Made by a program: the position numbers and the translations under genes. A stretch of DNA of 64,000 nucleotides from JANLSE01 sp038214135 (GTDB lineage: Bacteria; Chloroflexota; Chloroflexia; Chloroflexales; Roseiflexaceae). Below, in pieces: positions 8,575-16,791 of this stretch; position 1 is the stretch's first letter; every line of letters starts with the position of its first letter. The stretch is from contig JBBQSD010000001.1 of NCBI GenBank assembly GCA_038214135.1, positions 62,001 through 126,000 on the forward strand, read 5' to 3'. The notes under the pieces were generated by a model. It made no database searches. It was not told the DNA's origin and saw only the letters and a list, made by a program, of their open reading frames with translations.

Positions 8575-10038
8575 ATGACCATTACCGATATCCACACGCC
8601 GGATTGGGTCAAGCATGCGGTGTTCTACCAGATTTTCCCTGATCGGTTCGCCATGAGTGATCGTGTCGAAAAACCGTCTAATCTTGAGCCATGGGAGAGC
8701 CTGCCGACCACACAAGGTTATAAGGGCGGCGATCTGCTTGGTGTTGTTGAGCACCTCGATCACATTCAGGAATTGGGTGCGACGGCAATCTATTTCACAC
8801 CTGTGTTCCAATCGGCGTGTAATCATCGCTACCATACCCACGATTATATGCAGGTCGATCCCTTGCTTGGCGGAAACATGGCGCTGCGCGAGTTGATCGA
8901 AGCCTGCCATGAGCGTGGGATCATGGTGGTGCTCGATGGTGTGTTTAATCATGCCAGCCGTGGCTTCTTCCAGTTTAACGATATTCTTGAAAATGGGCCG
9001 CATTCGGCCTGGATCGATTGGTTCATCATCGAGGGTTGGCCATTGAGCCCCTATGATGGTTCGAAGCCAGCCAATTATGTGAGCTGGGTTGATAACCGGG
9101 CCTTGCCGAAATTGAACACCGAAAACCCGCAGGTGCGTGAATTCATTATGCGGGTGGCCGAATACTGGCTGCGCTTTGGGATCGATGGATGGCGACTTGA
9201 TGTGCCATTCGAGATTACGACCGATGGCTTCTGGGCCGAATTCCGCCAGCGGGTCAAGGCAATCAACCCGGAGGCCTATATCGTTGGTGAGGTGTGGGGT
9301 GCAGCCAGCCAATGGTTGCAGGGCGATCAATTTGATGCGGTGATGAATTACCTGTTTGCTGGCCCGACGATTGCCTTCACTGCTGGATCGCGTGTGCGGC
9401 CAGCCCTGATTGAAGGGCGTGATTATAGCGCGATCCCGGCGCTGACGGCCATGAGCTATGCTGCCAAGATCGATTGGCTGCAGCGCCTGTATCCCTGGGA
9501 AATCCAGCTGGCGCAACTGAACCTGCTCAATAGCCACGATACCGCACGCCTGCTCTCGATTGCTGGCGGCGACAAGGCCAGCGTGCATCTGGCAACCATG
9601 CTGCTGCTGGCCTACCCTGGTGCACCATCGATCTATTATGGCGATGAGATTGGCCTGGAGGGGGAGATCGATCCAGATAGCCGCCGTAGTTTCCCGTGGA
9701 ATCGCCCAGAAACCTGGGATGTGGAGGTGCTGGCCTACCATAAGCAGCTGATCGCCATTCGCCATGCGCATCCAGCCCTTCGAACCGGCACGTATCATCG
9801 TCTGTATGCTGATCTCAATACCTATGTGTTTGTACGCGTGCATGAGCATGAGCGTATTCTTGTGGCGGTGAATGTTGCCGATGAGCCGCTGACAATTGTG
9901 GCTCCCAATTCGAATATGTTCACCGCAGAAAAACCGCTCACCTCATTGTATGGCGAGGTGAAGGCAACGATCTCGGATCTTGGGTTACTACAGATCGACC
10001 TCCCGGCGCGCTCAGGCGGCCTGCTGATTGAGGGGTAA
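8575..10038 (+). CDS. GH13 alpha-amylase-family glycosidase (neopullulanase/cyclomaltodextrinase-like)
   Basis: 487 residues from the ATG at 8575, chosen because GCGAGGAA lies just before it. The (beta/alpha)8 barrel starts at once (HAVFYQIFPDRF), without the N-terminal CBM34 domain of classic neopullulanases. The four GH13 regions are present: DGVFNH (about 121-126), GWRLD with nucleophile Asp209, acid/base Glu239 in VGEVWG, and Asp322 in NSHD. A short beta-sandwich ends the protein. There is no signal peptide, so it acts on intracellular maltodextrin or glycogen-derived oligosaccharides. It is followed after 2 bp by the STAS gene, so the two are probably co-transcribed. Exact specificity (alpha-amylase, maltogenic, cyclomaltodextrinase) cannot be fixed by eye. 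Confidence 0.9.
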   Translation: MTITDIHTPDWVKHAVFYQIFPDRFAMSDRVEKPSNLEPWESLPTTQGYKGGDLLGVVEHLDHIQELGATAIYFTPVFQSACNHRYHTHDYMQVDPLLGGNMALRELIEACHERGIMVVLDGVFNHASRGFFQFNDILENGPHSAWIDWFIIEGWPLSPYDGSKPANYVSWVDNRALPKLNTENPQVREFIMRVAEYWLRFGIDGWRLDVPFEITTDGFWAEFRQRVKAINPEAYIVGEVWGAASQWLQGDQFDAVMNYLFAGPTIAFTAGSRVRPALIEGRDYSAIPALTAMSYAAKIDWLQRLYPWEIQLAQLNLLNSHDTARLLSIAGGDKASVHLATMLLLAYPGAPSIYYGDEIGLEGEIDPDSRRSFPWNRPETWDVEVLAYHKQLIAIRHAHPALRTGTYHRLYADLNTYVFVRVHEHERILVAVNVADEPLTIVAPNSNMFTAEKPLTSLYGEVKATISDLGLLQIDLPARSGGLLIEG

Positions 10039-10040
10039 CG

Positions 10041-11027
10041 ATGCAGATCACGCGCAGGAAGGTTGGGCTGATCTTGCTTGCAATTCAGGGCGGTGCCAGC
10101 CTGTTGCTGCTGATTGGGCAACTGCAAGTAAGCCAGGATGTGACGACCATTGTAGCCATGGCGGTTGCGCTGATCGTGAGCGCTGTGCTGCTGTGGGCAT
10201 ACCAACGGGGTTGGGAGGCAGCCGGAACCGTTGATGTTGTGCTGATTACCCTGCTAACCGGCCTTGGCACACCAGAGCCGTTTGTGACCAAGGCCAGTGC
10301 GTTAATTGTGCTGGCCCCGACGGCTGTTGCGCTGATATTGGCACGGCCATCATGGATTCTGGCGAGCATGGCCGGGTTGCTGCTGATCTTCTCGTTGCGT
10401 GGCGGTCCACAGAATGGCTTTATGAATGCCTATATTGGCGATCTGCGAACGCTCGGAACGGTGATCTTCTTAACGGGCTGTATGTTTCTAAGCCGCCTGG
10501 TGGCCGATACAGCGCAAACAAACGCTTCCAACGAAGCGCATCGTGCCGATGTGGCTCGCGCTGAAGCAGAGCAAAAGGCGCAGGAACTGACACAGCAGAC
10601 CAGCGAATTGATCCACCAGAATGAAGAACAACGCCGCTTGCTTGAACTTGTCGATACCCTTGAGACTGCGGCAGTGACACTGGCCGATGGAGTGTTGCTT
10701 GTACCACTGGTTGGCGTGCTCGATCAACGGCGGCTGAGTGCGCTAACACAACGGTTGCTTGAACAGGTTGTAAGCCAGAGGGCCAAGTTGGTTGTGGTGG
10801 ATGTTGCGGGCATTCCAAGTATCGATGAGCAGGTTGCTATTGGGTTGGCACAGTTAGCCCAGGCATTACGCCTGGTTGGATGTGATGTGACGATCACCGG
10901 ATTGATGGCAGCAGTCGCGCAGACCTTGAGCACCCTGGGTGTTGATTTCGCCGGTGTTGCGACATTGCGTGCCCCGCAGGAGGCCCTGCGCCAATGGCGG
11001 GATCGGCACCCTGAACCCGCAGGTTAA
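10041..11027 (+). CDS. membrane protein with C-terminal RsbR-like STAS domain
   Basis: 328 residues: about five hydrophobic segments (residues 8-160), a charged coiled-coil stretch (about 165-205) and a STAS domain (about 210-320). The STAS part resembles RsbR/stressosome proteins (LVVVDVAGIPSIDEQVAIGL, then TITGLMAAVAQTL). In RsbR-type domains the first site is usually an ITGVP with a phosphorylatable Thr; here it reads VAGIP, so that residue is Ala, while the second-site Thr in ITGL remains. The start is 2 bp after the GH13 stop, with GAGGGG overlapping the end of that gene. Likely role: membrane-tethered signalling or anti-sigma antagonist-type partner switching. No kinase or phosphatase partner is adjacent. 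Confidence 0.8.
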   Translation: MQITRRKVGLILLAIQGGASLLLLIGQLQVSQDVTTIVAMAVALIVSAVLLWAYQRGWEAAGTVDVVLITLLTGLGTPEPFVTKASALIVLAPTAVALILARPSWILASMAGLLLIFSLRGGPQNGFMNAYIGDLRTLGTVIFLTGCMFLSRLVADTAQTNASNEAHRADVARAEAEQKAQELTQQTSELIHQNEEQRRLLELVDTLETAAVTLADGVLLVPLVGVLDQRRLSALTQRLLEQVVSQRAKLVVVDVAGIPSIDEQVAIGLAQLAQALRLVGCDVTITGLMAAVAQTLSTLGVDFAGVATLRAPQEALRQWRDRHPEPAG

Positions 11028-11028
11028 T

Positions 11029-11181
11029 TACTCCGTAAAGTAAGTCTTCTGGTATGTTGCGCCGTATTGCCCTCACCCCGTCCCCGCTCCCATTGGGAGA
11101 GGGGAGTTACGTATCTCGCTCCCGTTCTGGGAGAGGGTTGGGGTGAGGGAAAGAATACCGGAAAACTTCGTTGACAGAGTA
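11029..11181. mobile_element. MITE-like element with 27-bp imperfect terminal inverted repeats
   Basis: The left end (11029-11055, TACTCCGTAAAG...GGTAT) and the right end (11155-11181) are inverted copies matching at 21 of 27 positions by hand alignment. Between them lie CCCTCACCCCGTCCCC, a CTCCCATTGGGAG hairpin and a second CTCCCGTTCTGGGAG hairpin, ending GGGTTGGGGTGAGGG. No reading frame for a transposase fits in 153 bp. A truncated relative is at 39256-39326. The element starts 1 bp after the stop codon of the STAS gene. Confidence 0.6.
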
Positions 11182-11231
11182 CTAATGAAGATTGAGGAAA
11201 TCATCGGGAAGCAGGATGGATGCCTCTCCAT

Positions 11232-11593
11232 CCGCAGGCTGAAGCCCGCGGCAAGGGGACGATGCACCCATATGTGTTCGCCCGAAATATTGCGCGCAGG
11301 TTCGGCGAATGAATGTGTAATCATGGCGATGCCCGAATGCGGGCCGACACATTGGTCGGTTCCTACACACGGTCGCGTTGGGTGGGTTTCATGATCTCAG
11401 GGTACAGGCGTAGGCGAGACGCATCTAACCCCTCTGCCCCTGACCCCCTCTCCCACGCCGGGGCGAGGGGGATTGCTCCATTGCGAACCCTTCGCGCCCC
11501 TCCCCACCTGTGGGGGCGGGGTTGGGGGAGAAGGGAATCAGCACGGGCATGAAAAAGCCTACATCTGAAAAGGGGGTCAGGGAGCGAGGGGAT
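11232..11593. repeat. palindrome and GC-rich repeat, no gene
   Basis: CCGCAGGCTGAAGCCCGCGG at 11232-11251 is a near-perfect palindrome, repeated twice at 50485-50545. From about 11428 to 11540 runs a GC-rich module (CCCCTCTGCCCCTGACCCCC ... GGGGCGGGGTTGGGGGAGAA) that contains internal inverted segments. Its reverse complement matches the insert found inside the ABC ATPase gene at 56023-56139. No coding region is supported between 11028 and 11593. Confidence 0.7.
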
Positions 11594-14161
11594 CTATTTC
11601 CGCAGCCGCCAGGCCAGGATCGGGCCAAGCACGAGATTTGCGATGATTCCGATGATGGCGAATGTGGAACCATCGGAGTGCGAAAAGATAAGAACCATCC
11701 CTTGCCAATAGAGTATATTCAACACAACCCACCACCAGGCATTCCGCCAATAGCCGCGCAGAACAAGCCATTGAAGGGCAAAGATAGGGATGCTGCCTAC
11801 AAATATGCCCAAGCCATCATTGCCTGAGAGGATTTGAGCGTTCATCGCTTGGGCGGCAAAAAATGCTGCAACTCCTAGCGGCGGCCCGAGCAGCAGGCTA
11901 AACCCAATCCACTTCAGCCAGAAACCCCAGCCCATCCGGCGTGGTGCTGGCGCTGTGGCACCTGCTGCTAGCGGTTGGATTTCGGGTGTTACCTGCTGGG
12001 AGGCTGGCTGCGGCATTTTGGCAAGCATGGGTGCCTGAACGCTGAGGGCCGCTTGGGGCGGCGGTGGCGTGACAACTGGCGTTGGCGGGGCTGGGGTTGC
12101 CGATGGTTCATGGATGAATTGGGCATCGAACGTTAATGGAATGCCATCGCCATCTGCTTTGGCGATGAACATCAGGTTGTAGATCCGCTCAACTGAACCG
12201 CTGTATGGTTGGGCTGTTGCGATTACAAGGATTTCGGCTGATGCGCCTGGCTCGATTGTCACCTGTTGTGGGCCAATAATGAATTGCAGTGCCTTCTCGT
12301 CATCGCTGGCACTGATTGTGTAACGAGATGGGCCATTACCCGTATTCTGTAGCGTCAGGGTGTAGTTGGCTTTGGCTGTTCCCCGCGCTCGTTTGCGGTC
12401 GCCCATGAGTTCGCCCGCCGCAAATGGCAGCACATTCCATGTCATGGAGTGTTCATCTACCAGTGTTGGTGTTACCCGCGAGCGTACACGTAGCACGATG
12501 GAGTATCGGCCGGCCTGGGCTTTCGGGCTACGTGGAACGGTAATTATCAGGGGCATGCTATCCTGATGTTTGCCCTGGCCATAGCTCATCAGTTGCAGAT
12601 GCTGTGTTGGGATGCTGATCCAATCGGCTGGCACACCATGCACCTCCAGGCTCAGCCAATCGACAATATCGCGCAGATTGGTGAGCATCACCGTGATTGT
12701 CATTGGTTGGCCTGGTGTCAGGCGCAGTTGCTGTTGCGATGCTGGCACCGAAATCAAGATCTGCCGTGCGGGAAATGGATCTGGGTTTGGCTTCGCCGCA
12801 TTGGTTGTTCCAGCTCCCGATAATGGAAGCACGGCCATTGATCGGGTTGGGGTTTCATCCGGATGCTGAGAAACCTGCTTTATTGGTGCAGCCAGGGTCA
12901 GGCGGTAACTACCGATCTGAAGTTGTGTTCCTGGTTGCCATTGGTGGGGGACATTGGCCAGCAGCCGTTGGCCGCCAAGGATGCTGCCATTGCTTGAACC
13001 AAGATCGGTGACGCTGATGGTTGTGCCATCCCAGGCTACCTGCACATGGCGGCGCGAGATCGATTCGGATGGCAGCACGATCTCGCATTCTGAGTGGCGG
13101 CCAATCTTCACAGCGCCCTCGGCTAGTTCGAGTTCGCGAGCCAGTGCGCCATGTTCGTCCATGATCTGTAGGCGCGGGCCGGGCGTGTTTGGTTGCAAGC
13201 GTGGCCGTATGGCGGCACCCGGCGCTTGTTCGATCATCGTCGGCAGCATGGTTTGCGAGAGTGGCCGCACCGCATCAGGCCGCAGCCGCTCGGGAGCCAT
13301 ACGGCGGATCTGCCGATGAAGTTCATCGGCAAGGCCACTGGCCTGTGGGCGCTGTGCTGGATCTTTTTCCAGGCAGCGCATGATCATGCGCTCCACCTCT
13401 GGCGGCAGATCGGGGCGGTTGTGTGATGGCGGGACGGGTGTTTCATACTGTTGCTTCTGGTAGAGTAGCTCGCGATCAGCTGAATAGAATGGCAGCATAT
13501 TCGTGGCAATCTGGTAGAGCGTCACGCCCAGCGCATACACATCCGTGCGCCCATCCAGCTTTACGCCCTGGCACTGTTCCGGCGACATATGCGTTGGTGT
13601 GCCCATGCGTGTCCCTGGCATGGAAAGCCCCATAACGGTATCATCGGTGCGTGCCAACCCGAAATCCGTCAGTTTCACAGTGAAACGCCGCGAGCCATTC
13701 TCCTGATCATGGCGCAACAGGATGTTGGCAGGCTTAATATCGCGATGGATGATCTGTTGGGCGTGGGCATAGGCAAGGCCCTCGGCGGCCTGTCGCATGA
13801 GATCCAGGCCAAGGGCAAGCGGCAAATATTGTTTGATCTGGGCATAGCGTTCGAGCCGAACCTGGAGTGATTCGCCGCGCACAAGTTCCATCACAAGGTA
13901 CAACAGGCCCTGATGCTCATCGAAATGGCGCAATCGAACGATATTGGGATGATCGAGCGACTCAATTGCACTGGCTTCGCGGGTAAAATAATCACGGGCA
14001 GTGTGATCCTGCGACCAACTGGTTCGCATCACTTTCAGGGCGACCTCGAAATTGGTGCGGGTGCTAACTGCTCGATATACCTCGCCCATGCCGCCAGGGG
14101 CAATCAGTTCTACAATTCGGTATGTACCAAGCACCTGGCCAGGAATGAGTACATTCTTCAT
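11594..14161 (-). CDS. transmembrane Ser/Thr protein kinase with FHA domain
   Basis: 855 residues. The kinase domain (about 14-285) has the Gly loop APGGMGEVYR, Lys43, HRDIKPANILL (HRD at 139-141), DFG at 166-168 and GTPTHMSPEQ, so it should be active. A linker leads to an FHA domain (about 340-425; KIGRHSECEIV, SISRRHVQV, LGSSNGS), which binds phosphothreonine peptides. Next come Ig-like/NEW3-type beta domains (about 470-700), a proline-rich stretch and about four hydrophobic segments at the C-terminus (742-855). The layout is unusual: the catalytic and FHA parts are N-terminal and the membrane anchor is at the extreme C-terminus, so the Ig-like part may be cytoplasmic. It is transcribed divergently from the lipoprotein gene. 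Substrate unknown. Confidence 0.92.
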   Translation of the reverse strand: MKNVLIPGQVLGTYRIVELIAPGGMGEVYRAVSTRTNFEVALKVMRTSWSQDHTARDYFTREASAIESLDHPNIVRLRHFDEHQGLLYLVMELVRGESLQVRLERYAQIKQYLPLALGLDLMRQAAEGLAYAHAQQIIHRDIKPANILLRHDQENGSRRFTVKLTDFGLARTDDTVMGLSMPGTRMGTPTHMSPEQCQGVKLDGRTDVYALGVTLYQIATNMLPFYSADRELLYQKQQYETPVPPSHNRPDLPPEVERMIMRCLEKDPAQRPQASGLADELHRQIRRMAPERLRPDAVRPLSQTMLPTMIEQAPGAAIRPRLQPNTPGPRLQIMDEHGALARELELAEGAVKIGRHSECEIVLPSESISRRHVQVAWDGTTISVTDLGSSNGSILGGQRLLANVPHQWQPGTQLQIGSYRLTLAAPIKQVSQHPDETPTRSMAVLPLSGAGTTNAAKPNPDPFPARQILISVPASQQQLRLTPGQPMTITVMLTNLRDIVDWLSLEVHGVPADWISIPTQHLQLMSYGQGKHQDSMPLIITVPRSPKAQAGRYSIVLRVRSRVTPTLVDEHSMTWNVLPFAAGELMGDRKRARGTAKANYTLTLQNTGNGPSRYTISASDDEKALQFIIGPQQVTIEPGASAEILVIATAQPYSGSVERIYNLMFIAKADGDGIPLTFDAQFIHEPSATPAPPTPVVTPPPPQAALSVQAPMLAKMPQPASQQVTPEIQPLAAGATAPAPRRMGWGFWLKWIGFSLLLGPPLGVAAFFAAQAMNAQILSGNDGLGIFVGSIPIFALQWLVLRGYWRNAWWWVVLNILYWQGMVLIFSHSDGSTFAIIGIIANLVLGPILAWRLRK

Positions 14162-14302
14162 CGCACGATTCTTTCGTTCTTTGGGGATGTGAGCAGCCGG
14201 ATGTAGAATAAACGATTGTCATACGTAATTTGACGTAGCGGCCAATTGCATGCATGCTGTCTATATACCACAATATTGGAGCAATCACTTATGAGGATTA
14301 CG

Positions 14303-15013
14303 ATGCAATACAGGCACATGACTCTGTTCCTATTGCTACTGATGCTGACGGCTTGCGCTGGCCCTGGGTCGGTTTTTGAACCTACGCCTACTCCAGCTGA
14401 GTATATTGCCAGAGCTGGGCAGGCGACGCAGGCAGCGCAGAGTTTTAACTTCGCAATCGAACTCTCGGGCAAATCGGTGTATAGCGATGCGGCTGGCCTG
14501 TTTGCCATTCGCTCGATCACTGGCAGTGTGAAGCGGCCAGATGGTGCCCTAGCGATACTGAAGGTCAAGAGCGCCATTGGCATCGCAGAAGTCCGAACTG
14601 TCTCGCTGGCTGGGAAGCAGTATTTTACCAACCCGCTCACCCGCCAGTGGCAATGCCTCGCGCCTGGAACGGCCTTCGATCCAACGGTGTTGTTTGATTC
14701 GCAGCGTGGGATTGGTGCATTGTTTCAGCAGGGCATCGAGCGGCCAGCGAACATTGGCCAGGAGACGATTGATGGCCGGATTATCAATCATTTGCGTGGA
14801 ACGATAGCCGCTGAGCGATTGCGGACGATCAGTGGGAATGCGCTGGGAGCCGGGCCAGTTGCACTTGATCTCTGGGCCGATGCACGCACCAACAGAATCG
14901 TCAAGATTGTGATGGTCGATACTGCCACAGATACGACCAACCCAACAACCTGGACGATGACGATTAGTGAATATGATGCTGCGGTTGAGGTACGTGCGCC
15001 AGTGGAGTGTTAG
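14303..15013 (+). CDS. LppX/LprAFG-family lipoprotein (LprG-like lipid carrier)
   Basis: 236 residues from the ATG at 14303, chosen because GAGGA at 14293-14297 has a 5-base spacer; upstream ATGs lack this. The N-terminus is a lipoprotein signal with lipobox LTAC. The mature part shows the LppX_LprAFG pattern: SFNFAIELSGKS, GSVKRPDGA, then GKQYFTNPLTRQWQ and DLWADARTNRIVKIVM. Family members fold as a half-barrel with a hydrophobic pocket and carry acylated lipids. The next gene is a DHA2 MFS pump, the same arrangement as lprG-Rv1410c of Mycobacterium tuberculosis, which moves triacylglycerides and lipoglycans across the envelope. Function by analogy; the lipid here is unknown. Confidence 0.82.
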   Translation: MQYRHMTLFLLLLMLTACAGPGSVFEPTPTPAEYIARAGQATQAAQSFNFAIELSGKSVYSDAAGLFAIRSITGSVKRPDGALAILKVKSAIGIAEVRTVSLAGKQYFTNPLTRQWQCLAPGTAFDPTVLFDSQRGIGALFQQGIERPANIGQETIDGRIINHLRGTIAAERLRTISGNALGAGPVALDLWADARTNRIVKIVMVDTATDTTNPTTWTMTISEYDAAVEVRAPVEC

Positions 15014-15037
15014 TATATAGCTTTCAGCCGACAGTAT

Positions 15038-15100
15038 CCAGGAGTCAGGAGTCAGGAGTCAGAAGTGATAATTGTTAGTGCCGTATAGCTATACGGCCCG
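15038..15100 (+). repeat. GAGTCAG heptamer array and 16-bp palindrome
   Basis: Three GAGTCAG units (15041-15061) followed by AAGTGATA lie 25 bp after the lipoprotein stop. CCGTATAGCTATACGG at 15081-15096 is a perfect palindrome flanked by AGTG and CACT, so it can form a longer hairpin. It may attenuate transcription into the MFS gene or serve as an operator; neither can be decided from sequence. Confidence 0.7.
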
Positions 15101-15136
15101 ACACTTCCCTTAGAAGCGATTACTGAAAGCCAAAAA

Positions 15137-16669
15137 ATGTCGCAGCAACCCAGCATGCTCCCGCGAACGACTCGGATCGTTTTTGTTGCGATCTGTGCCG
15201 CTATCTTCCTTGGTGCCGTTGATCTGACGATTGTGACGGCGGTTCTGCCGCGTATACTTGTCGATCTGAATGTATCGATCGATACCGATCTTGGCCGGGC
15301 AGCGTGGGTGATCACCGGGTATTTGTTGGCCTACACAATTGGAATGGCCTTTGCTGGTCGCCTTTCGGATCTGTATGGTCGGCGGGTGTGCTACACCATC
15401 GGGCTGATTGTGTTTATTGTTGGTTCGCTTGGCGTTGCGCTCGCGCCATCGCTGGAGTTGGTTATTTTTGGGCGTATTATTCAGGCGTTGGGTGCTGGGG
15501 CGTTGGTTCCGGTTGCGATGGCCCTCACTGGTGATCTGTTTCCGCAGGCATCGCGAGCCCAGGCACTCGGTATCATTGCCGCTGTCGATACCGCTGGCTG
15601 GATGGTTGGCCATTTGTATGGTGGCGCGCTCATGCAGTTGTTCGACAATTGGCGGCTGCTGTTCTGGCTGAACATCCCATTCGGATTGCTTGCCCTAGCG
15701 TTAACTGTTCGAGCACTACGCCATATGCCAGTAGTCAGAGGCCCAGGCTCGTTTGATTGGCCTGGCGCATTCCTATTGGCTGGCGCACTGGCGGCGCTCA
15801 ATATTGGGTTGGGCGGTGGAGCCGAACTGGGCAATACCGATTTCTATGGTGAACGAAGCGGCCCACCGGCCTATGCGATACCGCTTATTATTGTGTCGCT
15901 CGGGTTGTTTGCCGGTTTTGGGTGGGTCGAGCGGCGTACCCGCGATCCATTGGTCGATATTGGCCTGTTTGTTAGCCGCCGTTCAGCAGCGGCAAGTTGC
16001 CTGAACCTGTTGCTTGGGTTTGCCCTAGCGATTGCGCTGACGAATGTGCCATTGTTCGTGAATGCCAGGATCGGCCTGCTTGGCCCTGGTGATCCAGATG
16101 CGCTGCGCCGTGGAGCCTGGGAAAGCGGGTTGCTGCTTTCTGCACTCACGCTCACCATGGCGCTAGCGGCATGGCCGGGTGGGCGCATGGCCGGGCGGCT
16201 CGGGGCGCATGTTCCGGCATTGGTTGGCATGGCGTTGGGAGTGGCGGGCTTCCTGCTGACGAGCCGCTGGCGTGCTGATGTTGGCTACCTCGAAATGGCG
16301 TTCGGGCTGGGCCTCGCCGGAAGCGGGCTGGGCCTGGTATTAGCGCCAGCGGCGGATTGTTTGATTGGTGCAACTAGTGAGCAGCGGCGTGGTGCGACGG
16401 CAGCGCTGGCGATTGTATTGCGCCTGATCGGCATGACACTCGGGGTTTCGGCGCTGACTGCCTGGGGCGTGCAGCGCCAGGATGTATTACGACGCCTGGG
16501 CGCAACCAACCCACAGGTTGCAACCGATCCAGCCGGGTTTCTGATTGCGGTTGCGGCACAGGTTGTGAGCGAAGGGTTTCTGTTTGCAGTTGCTGCCTGT
16601 GTGCTTGGGATGGTGGTGGCGTGGTGGGTGCGGGAGTATTCAGGAGCCAGGAGTCAGGAGTCAGAATAA
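15137..16669 (+). CDS. DHA2-type MFS exporter (P55/Rv1410-like)
   Basis: 510 residues with about 14 hydrophobic segments, as in the DHA2 drug/lipid-export branch. FLGAVDLTIVTAVLPRI in helix 1 and motif A, GRLSDLYGRR, between helices 2 and 3 are typical. Being next to an LprG-like lipoprotein, it is the best candidate for the inner-membrane half of a lipid-export pair. ATG at 15137 has only a weak ribosome site (GAAAG). The last eleven codons (from EYSGARSQ) and the TAA are formed by a GAGTCAG repeat array, so the C-terminal tail is repeat-derived. Alternative: an ordinary multidrug pump. Confidence 0.85.
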   Translation: MSQQPSMLPRTTRIVFVAICAAIFLGAVDLTIVTAVLPRILVDLNVSIDTDLGRAAWVITGYLLAYTIGMAFAGRLSDLYGRRVCYTIGLIVFIVGSLGVALAPSLELVIFGRIIQALGAGALVPVAMALTGDLFPQASRAQALGIIAAVDTAGWMVGHLYGGALMQLFDNWRLLFWLNIPFGLLALALTVRALRHMPVVRGPGSFDWPGAFLLAGALAALNIGLGGGAELGNTDFYGERSGPPAYAIPLIIVSLGLFAGFGWVERRTRDPLVDIGLFVSRRSAAASCLNLLLGFALAIALTNVPLFVNARIGLLGPGDPDALRRGAWESGLLLSALTLTMALAAWPGGRMAGRLGAHVPALVGMALGVAGFLLTSRWRADVGYLEMAFGLGLAGSGLGLVLAPAADCLIGATSEQRRGATAALAIVLRLIGMTLGVSALTAWGVQRQDVLRRLGATNPQVATDPAGFLIAVAAQVVSEGFLFAVAACVLGMVVAWWVREYSGARSQESE

Positions 16670-16791
16670 TAGGTGTGCAAGGTTTGTGGCACAACTTCTG
16701 ACTTCCTCGTCATCAGTATTGGGCGAACACACAGGCTCGCACCCTACATCGGTTCTTGGTTCTTCGTATTCGGACTTCTGACTTCTGACGC
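16637..16791. repeat. inverted pair of TCAG heptamer arrays between convergent genes
   Basis: The plus-strand array ATTCAGGAGCCAGGAGTCAG with further units (16640-16666) overlaps the MFS stop. The opposite array (16769-16790, plus strand CTTCTGACTTCTGACG) directly touches the stop of the minus gene at 16792. Each array reads in the sense direction of the gene it follows. GGTTCTTGGTTCTT at 16750-16763 is another heptamer-type stretch. Confidence 0.8.

Noticed and set aside
8254..9849. 531-codon open frame on the minus strand across the GH13 gene
   Set aside because: It is antisense to a gene with complete GH13 motifs, has no recognisable domain and runs through intergenic repeats.
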